A stretch of DNA of 64,000 nt, taken from NCBI RefSeq assembly GCF_030294945.1, contig NZ_AP018448.1:2852001-2916000 (forward strand). Direction: 5' to 3'. Positions 1 through 8,456 of the stretch are shown here, piece by piece (position 1 is the stretch's first letter; each line of letters begins with the position of its first letter). The notes under the pieces were generated by a model. It made no database searches. It worked only from the letters and a program-made list of their open reading frames with translations, and was not told the origin of the DNA. The stretch is from Streptomyces graminofaciens. Lineage in GTDB: Bacteria; Actinomycetota; Actinomycetes; Streptomycetales; Streptomycetaceae. Position numbers and translations under genes: made by a program.

Positions 1-237
1 GGCCGCGCAGGCCAGCGGCGTGACCAGGCCGAGCACGAGCAGCGCCCCGGCGCCGACCTCGGTGACGACGCTCATCCAGGCCTGCAGCGTGCCGTTACGC
101 AGGCCGAGGCCCGTGAACCAGCGCGCGGTGCCCTCGATCCGGCCGCCGCCGCGCCAGTGGTTGAGGCCGTGCGCGATCATGACGACGCCCAGTACCAGGC
201 GTACCAGAAGCAAGCCGAACGTGTCCGCGTCGCTCAT
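1..237 (-). CDS. DoxX family membrane protein (3' end beyond window)
   Basis: Reading the minus strand from the ATG at 237 gives MSDADTFGLLLVRLVLGVVM followed by AHGLNHW and later a hydrophobic run ending LGLVTPLACAA at the window edge. The first transmembrane helix with its AHG motif is typical of DoxX proteins, small four-helix membrane proteins often associated with quinone or redox functions. A good ribosome site (GGGAGGG) lies just upstream of the start. The start overlaps the stop of the decayed hydrolase reading frame by ATGA, so the two were probably once an operon. Only about 79 codons are visible, so the exact subfamily is unknown. Confidence 0.75.
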   Translation of the reverse strand, partial: MSDADTFGLLLVRLVLGVVMIAHGLNHWRGGGRIEGTARWFTGLGLRNGTLQAWMSVVTEVGAGALLVLGLVTPLACAA

Positions 238-510
238 CCTGCCCTCCCTTCCCGTGGGGGTGCGGTGGCGCCGGTTTCCCGGGTCACCGCGCACTCCTCG
301 GCGAACGACAGCACCTTCAGGTGGTAGGCGCGGCCGGAGTGTCCCACGCCCAGGTTGTGGCCGCTGTCCGCCTGCTCACTCACCGAGACATGGGGGGCGG
401 CGGTGAACAGCGAGGCGATCTCGGCCGGCGCCGGGGGCGGAGCGCCACACCGCCTCGTGCTCGCCCAGGGTGTACCGAACCGGTGGCGGGAAGCGGCTGG
501 TGATGCGGGA
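234..510 (-). pseudogene. Decayed alpha/beta-hydrolase C-terminus, frameshifted
   Basis: Two minus-strand frames join into a recognisable hydrolase C-terminus. The first reads PVRYTLGEHEAVWRSAP (about 485-433). After a shift near 428-436 the second reads AEIASLFTAAPHVSVSEQAD and then SGHNLGVGHSGRAYHLKVLSFAEE, ending at the stop at 234. The SGHN motif and the pattern 'VRYTLGEHE...W' match the tail of alpha/beta hydrolases, where the His near SGHN would be the catalytic base. There is no N-terminal half or nucleophile elbow: upstream lies simple-sequence DNA. The gene is therefore truncated and frameshifted, and its stop still overlaps the doxX start. Confidence 0.6.
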
Positions 511-572
511 GGCGGGGCCGCCGGGCCGAACTGGGCAGCCGAGCCGGGCGAGGGCCCACCTGCGCCACGGCC

Positions 573-607
573 GCCCCGAGCCCCGAGCCCCGAGCCCCGA
601 GCCCCGA
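573..607. repeat. Five tandem copies of a 7-bp unit (GCCCCGA)
   Basis: Perfect 7-bp units start at 573, 580, 587, 594 and 601. They lie in the 546-bp stretch between the decayed hydrolase and the next intact gene, which otherwise shows no coding signal. Confidence 0.9.
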
Positions 608-636
608 CAAGGCGCACACGACGTACCGACATGGCC

Positions 637-670
637 GTTCTCTTCTTCTCTTCGTTCTCTTCTTCTCTTC
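637..670. repeat. 17-bp pyrimidine-rich direct repeat
   Basis: The 17-mer GTTCTCTTCTTCTCTTC occurs twice head to tail (637-653, 654-670) and is followed by TTTCTCTTCTTAC. The tract is almost pure C/T on the plus strand, unusual in such G+C-rich DNA. Confidence 0.85.
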
Positions 671-783
671 TTTCTCTTCTTACGGTCCGGCGACTTCGCC
701 ACTGTGCTCGGTTCGGCCCTCGGTCGTCACGCCGCCCGGACGTAGGACCTGGCGACCGTGTACGTCATGGCTACGCTGGGCGG

Positions 784-1842
784 ATGCGCCAGGTGGAGAT
801 CGGCGTCGGCGAGGAGTTCGACGAGGGCCTGCGGCTCCGGCCCGACGGGCGCCCGGAACATCCGGTGCGCCGTCTGATCCTCGACGACTGGCACGACGCG
901 GGTCCGGGACGCATCGCGTACGCAGCCACCCGGGTGGCGGACTCCTTGCCCCTGGTCATCGGTGTGGCGACCCGGCCGCCGCCGGACGAGCTGCGCCCGC
1001 TGCTGGAGGCCCTGACCCTCACGCTGACCGGCCCTCGCGTCGACGCGGGCGCACAGCACCTGGTCCCCGTCGAGGACCCTCGCAAAGGCTTCGCCGAACT
1101 GGCCGGCATCGTCGAGCGGCGCCCGCAGGCGAGCCTCACCCTCGGCCAGCTGCTGCGCCGGACCCCGTCCCTGGGCACGCTACAGGGCCTGGCGGCGGAG
1201 GCGTCGGCGTACTCGATGCTGCTCGGCGGAACCGAGTCCACGGCCTGGCGGGCCGACCGGCGAACGCCCCGCTCCGCCGCCAAGAACGGCCCTCTCGTCC
1301 GCGTGCGTCGGAACGGCGGCACGCTGTCGATCGAGCTGGACCGCCCACAACGGCGGAACGTGTTCAGCTTCCGTATGCGCGAGGAACTCTTCGAGGCCCT
1401 GGAGCTCGCGGCCCTCGACGACACGCTCGACCGGGTTCAACTGACCGGCGCCGGGCCGGTGTTCTGCAGCGGCGGGGATCTCGCCGAGTTCGGTACGGCG
1501 TGGGATCTCGTGGCGGCGTACCTGGTACGACTGGACCGGGCGCCCTGGCGGCTGATCGACCGGATGCGGGACAGGGTGACCGTCCGGGTGCAGGGCGCGG
1601 CGGTGGGCGCGGGCGTCGAGATGGCCGCTTTCGCGGGTCGTCTGGTGGCCGCCCCCGAAGTGTTCTTCCAGCTGCCCGAGGTGGAGATGGGGCTGGTACC
1701 GGGCGCAGGCGGAACGGTGAGCGTGCCTCGGCGGATCGGCCGTTGGCGGGCGGCGTGGATGACCCTGACCGGGGCCCGCGTCGACGCCGCCATCGCCTTG
1801 GAGTGGGGGCTGGTGGACGAGATCGACGACCATGAACGGTGA
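784..1842 (+). CDS. Enoyl-CoA hydratase/isomerase (crotonase) family protein
   Basis: 352 residues from the ATG at 784, the first ATG before the conserved block. The C-terminal half is a crotonase domain. GPVFCSGGDLAEFG (about residues 225-238) and QGAAVGAGVEMAAFA (about 271-285) are the two oxyanion-hole segments, and the GLVPGAGGTVSVPRRIG / LTGARVDAAIALEWGLVDEI blocks follow. These enzymes hydrate, isomerise or hydrolyse acyl-CoA thioesters in the cytoplasm. The catalytic Glu positions of true hydratases are not evident (DLAEF is present), so substrate and reaction are open. The first 170 residues have no family I recognise. The stop overlaps the amidohydrolase start by 11 bp, so the two genes are co-translated and probably act in one small pathway. 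Confidence 0.85.
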   Translation: MRQVEIGVGEEFDEGLRLRPDGRPEHPVRRLILDDWHDAGPGRIAYAATRVADSLPLVIGVATRPPPDELRPLLEALTLTLTGPRVDAGAQHLVPVEDPRKGFAELAGIVERRPQASLTLGQLLRRTPSLGTLQGLAAEASAYSMLLGGTESTAWRADRRTPRSAAKNGPLVRVRRNGGTLSIELDRPQRRNVFSFRMREELFEALELAALDDTLDRVQLTGAGPVFCSGGDLAEFGTAWDLVAAYLVRLDRAPWRLIDRMRDRVTVRVQGAAVGAGVEMAAFAGRLVAAPEVFFQLPEVEMGLVPGAGGTVSVPRRIGRWRAAWMTLTGARVDAAIALEWGLVDEIDDHER

Positions 1843-3256
1843 GAACGGTGCTCTGCTCCTGCGAGAAACCGAACTCCACGGACCGCACGGGCGGCGGGGT
1901 CCCGTCGACTGCCGGATCAGGGACGGCGTCGTGGCGGAGATCGGCCCTCGACTCTCCCCGCGGGCCGACGAGTTCGTCGTACGTGGAGAAGGTGGCGCAC
2001 TGCTGCCCGGCCTCGCCGATCACCACCTGCATCTGACGGCCATGGCCGCGTCGTACACCTCTCTCGATGTGTCCGCCCTCTCCCGGGAGGGCCTCGCGTC
2101 CGCTCTCGCGGAGGCCGCGCCGGGTACGGACGGCTGGGTGCGTGCCGTCGGCTTCGACGACGTACTCCATGGCGACCTGGACCGGGACGTGGTCGACCGG
2201 TGGAACAACGCGGTGCCGGTGCGTGTCCAGCACCGCTCCGGCGCGCTGTGGGTGGTCAACTCCCCGGGTCTGCGGCAGCTCGGAGCCAGCACGGCCGCCC
2301 ACGACGGCATCGAACGTGACGGTACCGGACAGCCCGTCGGGCGGCTGTGGCGTGCGGACGCCTGGCTGCGCGACGCCCTCGGCGGGCGTCCGCCGTCCCT
2401 GCGGTCTGTGGGCGCGCGCCTGGCGGCCCTCGGCGTCACCCATGTCACGGACGCGACCCCCGATGCGGGGGCCGCCGAGGCAGTCGCGGACGCCGTACGG
2501 CAGGCGGAGCTGCCCCAGCGGGTGATGATGCTGGCCGAGGGCGCGGCCCATCTGGCCGGGCGGCGACTGACCATCGGCCCGGTGAAGCTCCTCGTCACCG
2601 ATCACGCGCTCCCGGATCTCGACGAACTGACCCGGCGGATACGACGGGCACACGCCGTCGGCCGCCCCGCGGCCGTGCACTGCGTTACCCGTACGGCACT
2701 CGCGCTGACCCTGGCCGCGTTCGACCAGGCGGGCGGGGTCGATGGCGACCGGGTGGAGCACTGTGCCGTCGCCGACCTGTCCGCCGCCGGGCAGTTGGCC
2801 GTCCGGGGCCTCCGGGTGGTCACCCAGCCGACGCTGGTGGCCCGGCGCGGCGACGACTACTGGGACCGGGCCGAACCGGAGGACCGGCCGGACCTGTGGC
2901 GGTACGCGGGCCTGCTACGGGTGGGGGTACGAGTGGCCCCCAACAGCGACGCCCCCTACGGGGACCCCGACCCGTGGGCCTGCCTGCGAGCGGCGTCCGA
3001 GCGGCTGACCCCCTCCGGTCGCGTGCTGGGCCCCGACGAACGAACCCCGGCGGCGACGGTCCTACGGGGACTGCTCGCCCCGCTGCACGACCCCGGCGGC
3101 CCGCCCCGCGACATCGCGGTGGGCCTCCCGGCGGACCTCGTCCTACTGGACCGGCCCCTGTCGGAGGCGCTGCGGACGCCGGACGCCGGCCGGGTGCGCG
3201 CCACTTTCATCGGAGGGCGGGTTGTGCACGGGGCGGAGAACCTGGGCCTCGACTGA
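1832..3256 (+). CDS. Amidohydrolase family protein (YtcJ/Amidohydro_3-like)
   Basis: 474 residues. The N-terminal beta-sandwich strand pattern and LLPGLADHHLHL (HxH at residues 65-67) mark a metal-dependent amidohydrolase TIM barrel. Further ligands are suggested by AVHCVTRTAL, DRVEHCAV and PNSDAPYGDPDPW (the C-terminal metal/catalytic Asp region). The order resembles YtcJ-like amidohydrolases that cleave exocyclic C-N bonds. The ATG at 1832 lies inside the crotonase gene, giving translational coupling. The substrate cannot be read from sequence. Downstream there is only decayed sequence, so this is the end of the operon. Confidence 0.85.
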   Translation: MNGENGALLLRETELHGPHGRRGPVDCRIRDGVVAEIGPRLSPRADEFVVRGEGGALLPGLADHHLHLTAMAASYTSLDVSALSREGLASALAEAAPGTDGWVRAVGFDDVLHGDLDRDVVDRWNNAVPVRVQHRSGALWVVNSPGLRQLGASTAAHDGIERDGTGQPVGRLWRADAWLRDALGGRPPSLRSVGARLAALGVTHVTDATPDAGAAEAVADAVRQAELPQRVMMLAEGAAHLAGRRLTIGPVKLLVTDHALPDLDELTRRIRRAHAVGRPAAVHCVTRTALALTLAAFDQAGGVDGDRVEHCAVADLSAAGQLAVRGLRVVTQPTLVARRGDDYWDRAEPEDRPDLWRYAGLLRVGVRVAPNSDAPYGDPDPWACLRAASERLTPSGRVLGPDERTPAATVLRGLLAPLHDPGGPPRDIAVGLPADLVLLDRPLSEALRTPDAGRVRATFIGGRVVHGAENLGLD

Positions 3257-3310
3257 GGATCCGCCCCCGCACCAGGGGCCCGGCCCACAGCCGGGCCCAC
3301 AGGAGGAGAC

Positions 3311-3720
<410 letters not shown>

Positions 3721-3931
3721 TGAGACCCCGGCCCGCGTCCGACGGAGGCTCCGCATGAGCTTCGTGCCGGGCCACGCGGTGGCACGGCACCAGGGCGTGC
3801 TGGATCACCCCAGAGAGTGAATCGGGCGACCCGCTGTGCCGGGCGCTGGAGGAGCCGCGCGGGCATGGGCATCGTTGCGGGGTCGTGCGGGGCTACGGAT
3901 CGGTGGCCCCGCGAAGCCTCGGAGGGCGCGC

Positions 3932-4717
3932 ATGCTCGGCACAGACTTCACCCACGGATCACCCTGCTGGATCGACCTCGGCAGCCCCGACACCGACGCG
4001 GCGACCGCCTTCTACGGCGGTGTCTTCGGCTGGCGGTTCGTCTCCGCCGGGCCCGAGGCCGGCGGGTACGGCTTCTTCCAGAAGGACGGCGCCACCGTAG
4101 CCGCGCTGGGCCCGCTCACCGAGGAGGGCGCGAGCAGCGCCTGGACGGTGTACTTCCGCACCGACGACGTCGGGGCCACCGCCGAGGCCGTCGGGCGGGG
4201 CGGCGGCGCGGTGCGGGTGGAGCCCGTGGACATCATGGACCAGGGACGGATCGCCCAGCTCACCGACCAGCAGGGCGCCCGGTTCGCGGTGTGGCAGCCG
4301 GGCAGCACGCCGGGCGGACTGGAGAAGACGTCCGAGAACGACACTCTCCTGTGGGTGGAACTCCATGTACCTGACCCCGTGGCCGGGATCGACTTCTACC
4401 GCGACCTCTTCGGCTGGCGCTCGGAGGAGATGTCTGCGCCCGGGATGACGTACCGCGTGCTCAGTCTGAAGGACGGCGACCAGCAGACCACGTCCTTCGG
4501 CGGGGTGGCCCCGCTCCAGGAGGGCGGACCCGGCACGGTCTGGGTGCCGTACTTCGCGGTCGCTGACGCCGACGAAACCGTCCGCAGGACCCGGCAGAAC
4601 GGCGGCTCGGTCCTGATGCCACCGTCGGACGTACCGGACGTCGGCACGATCGCCTGGCTGACAGACACGTCGGACGCGGTCTTCGCCGTACTGAAGCCGA
4701 ACCCGCGCCAGGGATAG
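3932..4717 (+). CDS. VOC family protein with two glyoxalase-like domains
   Basis: 261 residues from the ATG at 3932, preceded by GGAGGG 5 nt upstream. Two repeats of the vicinal-oxygen-chelate fold are visible. The first (residues 1-125) starts CWIDLGSPDTDAATAFYGGV FGW; the second (about 130-261) starts WVELHVPDPVAGIDFYRDLF GW. Both end in a strand of the type 'ARFAVWQPG' / 'AVFAVLKPN'. VOC proteins bind a divalent metal and carry out isomerisation, ring cleavage or resistance reactions. This bi-domain form is common in Streptomyces and usually annotated only as VOC or hydroxylase-like. No operon partner is evident. Confidence 0.85.
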   Translation: MLGTDFTHGSPCWIDLGSPDTDAATAFYGGVFGWRFVSAGPEAGGYGFFQKDGATVAALGPLTEEGASSAWTVYFRTDDVGATAEAVGRGGGAVRVEPVDIMDQGRIAQLTDQQGARFAVWQPGSTPGGLEKTSENDTLLWVELHVPDPVAGIDFYRDLFGWRSEEMSAPGMTYRVLSLKDGDQQTTSFGGVAPLQEGGPGTVWVPYFAVADADETVRRTRQNGGSVLMPPSDVPDVGTIAWLTDTSDAVFAVLKPNPRQG

Positions 4718-4833
4718 CCGGACACCACCGACCCGACCCACCATGGTCCCGCCCCGCCGAACGCCGACGGAGCCGCGCTCAACGGGCCTGTGTGGTGGCC
4801 CCGTTGTCAGTGCCGTGTCCTATCGTCGCCCCC

Positions 4834-5127
4834 ATGGCACTCACAGACATCACCGCCTCGGCAGTCGTGCAGGCGATCGAGGAGTTCGACCGGCGGGGCC
4901 GCGACGCCTTCCTGGAGACCCACGGCTTCGGACGCGCACGCCGCTATCTTCTGGAGCACGACGGCAAGTTCTACGACTCCAAGGCGATCGCCGGCGTCGC
5001 GCACGGCTACCTGGCGGGGCAGGAGGTGCTGGAGAGCGGCGAGTTCTCCGGCGGGGAGGGCCACGCCGTCTCCGTGCTCCGCGACCTGGGGTTCAGGGTG
5101 GTCGACGAGCCCGACGGCCGCCCCTGA
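4834..5127 (+). CDS. Stand-alone ScoMcrA-type N-terminal head domain protein
   Basis: 97 residues from the ATG at 4834 (an in-frame ATG at 4792 would add 14 residues). AVVQAIEEFDRRGRDAFLE, then GFGRARRYLLEHDGKFYDSK and AIAGVAHGYLAG, matches the small N-terminal head domain of ScoMcrA-like restriction endonucleases, to my recollection of that family. In those enzymes it precedes SRA and HNH domains. Here the protein stops right after the domain (DLGFRVVDEPDGRP), and no HNH or SRA reading frame follows. It may be a separate regulatory or DNA-associated subunit, or a relic of a larger enzyme. Medium confidence. Confidence 0.6.
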   Translation: MALTDITASAVVQAIEEFDRRGRDAFLETHGFGRARRYLLEHDGKFYDSKAIAGVAHGYLAGQEVLESGEFSGGEGHAVSVLRDLGFRVVDEPDGRP

Positions 5128-5280
5128 GGCCCGGTGCACTTGCCCCCGGGGCGCCGTGTCGGTCGGCATTGAGGCACCGCCAGTCGGTCGGCCCTGGGGC
5201 GCCGCCGACCGCCCTTGGGGCACCGGCGCGATCGGCTCTGCGATACCGGTGGCCGACCCCTTTGCACCGCCCGCCGTCAC

Positions 5281-5907
5281 TCATCTCACCCTCCGTGCCC
5301 GTCGCTTCAGGCGTGGTACGCGGTCGAAGATCGCGGCGAGTCGGATGCCCTGGTCGAAGAGGGTCGCCGGGCGGGAGCGGTCCCCGTCGAGGTGGGTGAG
5401 GGTCTCCATGCCGAGGTAGAACGCCACCGCCGCCCCGGCCAGTACGCGCACCCGGACGACGGACGCGAGGGGCTTGCCCCGCAGGAGGACCGTGAGCAGT
5501 TCCTCGGCCAGCTCCTCCCATCTCCGGGTTTCGAGGGCCAGCCGGTCGGCCAGTCGTGTCCCGGGCCTGGCCCCGGCGTACAGCTCCTGGACGGCGGCGA
5601 TGTGCCCGGTCTCGGTGTCCTCGTCGTACAGCTCGCGCAGCCGTGCGACCACGGGCACGGCCCGGTCCATCCCGGACAACTCGGCGCGGTAACGGTCGAT
5701 GCGGGACCCACTGGTCCGGGCCAGCGCCGCCACCAGCAGGTCGTCCAGGTCCGCGAAGTGGTAGTAGATCACCCCCGGCGCGAAGCCCCCGGCCTGGGCG
5801 ATCGCCCGCGCGGTGGTCCCGCCGTAGCCGTTGCGGACGAGACAGTCGAGTGCGGCTTCCAGGACACGGTCACGGGTGTCAGACAACGCGCACCGGCCGG
5901 ACTCCAT
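5281..5907 (-). CDS. TetR family transcriptional regulator
   Basis: 208 residues. The N-terminal helix-turn-helix is clear: DRVLEAALDCLVRNGYGGTT, then ARAIAQAGGFAPGVIYYHFA (residues 12-51, including the YYHF signature). A TetR-type ligand domain follows (AVPVVARLRELYDEDTETGH and on). The start at 5907 lies 29 bp inside the desaturase gene; a TTG at 5886 is an alternative. It is the last gene of a three-gene overlapping minus-strand operon, so it probably represses its own operon, and a matching inverted repeat lies at the operon promoter near 8295-8319. The inducer is unknown; a lipid or carotenoid-like compound would fit the neighbours. Confidence 0.88.
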   Translation of the reverse strand: MESGRCALSDTRDRVLEAALDCLVRNGYGGTTARAIAQAGGFAPGVIYYHFADLDDLLVAALARTSGSRIDRYRAELSGMDRAVPVVARLRELYDEDTETGHIAAVQELYAGARPGTRLADRLALETRRWEELAEELLTVLLRGKPLASVVRVRVLAGAAVAFYLGMETLTHLDGDRSRPATLFDQGIRLAAIFDRVPRLKRRARRVR

Positions 5908-6745
5908 GGGTGGCGAAGTGCCCTTCGAGCCTGCGCGCCAGCTCCGGCAGGCGGTGGCTCGGCACCCGCGGGTAGAGGTGGTGCTCCAGGTGGTACGTGA
6001 GCTCCAGGAAGAGGGCGGGAACGATCCTCCCGCGCAGTGTGCGGGTCTGCGTCAACGGGGTGTCTCCGTAGTCGTGATGCGGCAGATACACCGTCAGAAG
6101 GGGGTACACCCAGCTCCCGACGATCGCCATCACCGTATAGACCAGCACCCCCGGCGTGTACGGCAGGAGCAGCACTCCCCCGCCGAGCGCGGCGAACGGC
6201 GCCACGGCCTCGGCCAGCAGCCAGCGGCGGTCCCGCCCTCGCCCGTAGGACCAGATCCACAGACGTACGAGGAAGACGGGGCCGTAGCAGACCGCGCCCA
6301 GCAGCGACAGTTCGGCGGGACGGCCCTCGGGGTCGTCGGGGTGCGGGAAGAGCCGGTGGTGCTGGGTGTGCGTGGCGCGGTACGCGTGCCCGCTCTCCAG
6401 CAGGACCAGCCCCATCGCGAACAGCGCCCAGTCGGTGGCCCGCGGCGACAGCCCGATCGTGCGGTGCACCACGTCGTGCGTGACGGTCACCACCGCGACG
6501 AAGATCCCGAACACGATCACCGGAGTCAGCCACCACCAGCCGAGCCACACGGCGACCGCGAAGAGCAGCACTCCGGCGCCCGGGCGGACCAGTGCGACGA
6601 TCCGCTGCCGGCGAGTGGTGACGAGCAGGTCCTCACCCAGCTCGGCGAGGGACGGCAGACCGGGTACCGGCGGGCGTTCGGGGCCGTCAGGGCCATGAGG
6701 GCCTACGGTCGGCCCGGCTCCGCCGGTCCGCTCAGGTGTGGTCAT
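5879..6745 (-). CDS. Membrane fatty-acid desaturase family protein
   Basis: 288 residues from the ATG at 6745, which overlaps the upstream stop as ATGA. The three histidine boxes of membrane di-iron desaturases/hydroxylases are present: HDVVH, HTQHH (in RATHTQHHRLFPHPDD) and HLEHHLYP near the C-terminus, set among four or more hydrophobic segments. The enzyme would use O2 and electrons at a di-iron centre to desaturate or hydroxylate an acyl or isoprenoid chain. The partner gene is a carotenoid-desaturase-like flavoprotein, so a polyene or isoprenoid substrate is possible, but an ordinary fatty acid is equally compatible. Confidence 0.85.
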   Translation of the reverse strand: MTTPERTGGAGPTVGPHGPDGPERPPVPGLPSLAELGEDLLVTTRRQRIVALVRPGAGVLLFAVAVWLGWWWLTPVIVFGIFVAVVTVTHDVVHRTIGLSPRATDWALFAMGLVLLESGHAYRATHTQHHRLFPHPDDPEGRPAELSLLGAVCYGPVFLVRLWIWSYGRGRDRRWLLAEAVAPFAALGGGVLLLPYTPGVLVYTVMAIVGSWVYPLLTVYLPHHDYGDTPLTQTRTLRGRIVPALFLELTYHLEHHLYPRVPSHRLPELARRLEGHFATHGVRPVRVV

Positions 6746-8277
6746 CGGGCGTCGTGTCCCTTCTCTCTCAGCATGCCTTCGGCGACGATGCGGCTGCCCA
6801 GCACACAGGCGACCGTGCCGAGGCCCGGCCAGGTCGAGTCGCCGACCAGCCACAGGCCAGGGCCGCCGAGGTCGTGCGGTACGGCGTGCTGGTTGGTGTT
6901 GGCCAGGCTCTGGCGTACTCCGCCGACCGCGCCCTGCGGACGGAACCCGAAGCGTTCGTAGCTGCGGGGCGTTCCGGTCCGGGCGAACACGGCCCGCTCC
7001 CCGAGCCGGGGGTACGCGCGCCGGGCGCAGGCGAGGAGCCGTTCGCCGGTCTCCTTCTTGCGCTGCTCGTACGCCGCCGGGTCGAGGTCGCGCCAGTCGG
7101 CGAGGTCGGTGTGGGTGGAGATCATCACCGCGCGGTGGCCGGGCGGTGCGCTGAGTGTGTCCCCGGGTGAGGACACCGAGACGAACATGTTGTTGCCGTC
7201 ACCCAGGGGACGGTCGTAGGACTGGAGCAGTTGATGATGTGTCAATTCATGTCCGGCGACCTCAGATTCGGGCACACCGAGGAAGACGACGGTCGCGCCG
7301 CCCAGCGCGTCCGCGTCCCGCTCCAGATACCTCCGGAGCCTGCGGGCGACCGGGAGCCCCGCGCAGATCTCCGCCGTGGTGGCGGCGGGAACCGCGCAGA
7401 CGATCCGACGGGCGTGGACGGTGCCCTGGCGAGTCGTCAATCGATACGCTCCGCGCCCTCCTTCGATCCGCGTGACCCGGGAAGCCGTCCGGAGCGAGCC
7501 GCCCAGCCCCCGGTAGTGCCTGACCAGCACACGCCAGAATCCGTGCATACCGCCGATGTGCCTGCTGAGCCCCGCGCCCCGGATGGTCACCCCGAGCGCC
7601 GCGTTGATCAGGGGCGCGTCGTCGACACCCGTGTGCACGGTGTCCTCGACCAGCATGGCGAGCAGCCCGACCAACGGGGCGTCCCCGCGCAGCCCGTGCT
7701 CGCGCAGCGCGTCACCCAGGGTCCGGTTCAGTTGGCGGGCGTACGGCAGCCCGGACACCCCGACCGCCCGCAGGTCGTGGAGGGCGTCTGCGGGGCCGCG
7801 GATCGGCAGCCGTACGCCCGCCCGGCTGGCCCGCCAGAAGGTGTGTGCCAGCCTGTCGAGCAGCGACCAGAATGCGCGGTGCCGCGCGCTGTCGCCGAGC
7901 TTGCGCAGCCGCTCGGCGTGCCAGGCGGCCTGGTCGCGATGGAGCACTACCTGACGGTCCGGCAGAAATGCCTGGTAGCCCGGTAGTTCCTCCGCGTCCA
8001 GGGTCGGAATGCCGACGTTGTCGAGGAGTTCACCGCCGACGCCGCCGGGTCCGAAGTCGACCAGGGTGGTCGCGCCCACGTCGAAGGAGAAGCCCCGCTT
8101 GCGGTAGTACCCGGCGCAGCCGCCCGCGTGACCGTGCGCCTCCAGTACGACGGTGGACAGTCCCGCCGCCTGCAGCCGCAGCGCCGTCGCCATGCCGGCC
8201 ATCCCACCGCCGACCACCGCCACATCGACGCGGCCGACTTCACATCCGTCCGCATACCCGTCCGCGTAACCGCCCAT
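6742..8277 (-). CDS. FAD-dependent phytoene-desaturase/CrtD-like oxidoreductase
   Basis: 511 residues from the ATG at 8277. VAVVGGGMAGMATALRLQAA with the following E and GG residues is the dinucleotide-binding fold. VLEAHGHAGGCAGYYRKRGF SFDVGAT is the second motif typical of CrtI/CrtD/CrtISO flavoproteins. The C-terminus GLWLVGDSTWPGLGTVACVL closes the FAD site. These enzymes remove hydrogen from, or isomerise, long isoprenoids. A further ATG at 8313 is in frame, but the candidate operator at 8295-8319 sits between promoter and 8277, favouring 8277. It is the first gene of the operon with the desaturase and TetR. No phytoene synthase is visible in the window, so a carotenoid role is not proven. 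Confidence 0.8.
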   Translation of the reverse strand: MGGYADGYADGCEVGRVDVAVVGGGMAGMATALRLQAAGLSTVVLEAHGHAGGCAGYYRKRGFSFDVGATTLVDFGPGGVGGELLDNVGIPTLDAEELPGYQAFLPDRQVVLHRDQAAWHAERLRKLGDSARHRAFWSLLDRLAHTFWRASRAGVRLPIRGPADALHDLRAVGVSGLPYARQLNRTLGDALREHGLRGDAPLVGLLAMLVEDTVHTGVDDAPLINAALGVTIRGAGLSRHIGGMHGFWRVLVRHYRGLGGSLRTASRVTRIEGGRGAYRLTTRQGTVHARRIVCAVPAATTAEICAGLPVARRLRRYLERDADALGGATVVFLGVPESEVAGHELTHHQLLQSYDRPLGDGNNMFVSVSSPGDTLSAPPGHRAVMISTHTDLADWRDLDPAAYEQRKKETGERLLACARRAYPRLGERAVFARTGTPRSYERFGFRPQGAVGGVRQSLANTNQHAVPHDLGGPGLWLVGDSTWPGLGTVACVLGSRIVAEGMLREKGHDAR

Positions 8278-8294
8278 GGTTCGGCCCGCGTTCT

Positions 8295-8348
8295 GAACAA
8301 GCGTTCTGAACATCCGTTCACATTGGAGGAGTTCAGCTTCCGCGTCAA
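8295..8348 (-). promoter_or_regulatory. Promoter and candidate double TetR operator for the FAD/desaturase/TetR operon
   Basis: On the minus strand, TTGACG (8348-8343) and CAATGT (8325-8320) are separated by 17 bp. Immediately downstream lie two copies of a GAAC-N4-GTTC inverted repeat, at 8308-8319 and 8295-8306, spaced 13 bp. Such paired GAAC/GTTC half-sites at the start of transcription suit TetR repression, and a TetR gene ends the operon. Sequence shows the repeats; binding is inferred. Confidence 0.5.
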
Positions 8349-8456
8349 TGGTTACGAAGTGTGCGAAGAGACTCGTGGGAACCGAGCCCACCTCGGTCGC
8401 GTACCTCTGTACGATCACCGGTCACGCACGGGGGTACCGCGTTGGAGGGGGCGGCG

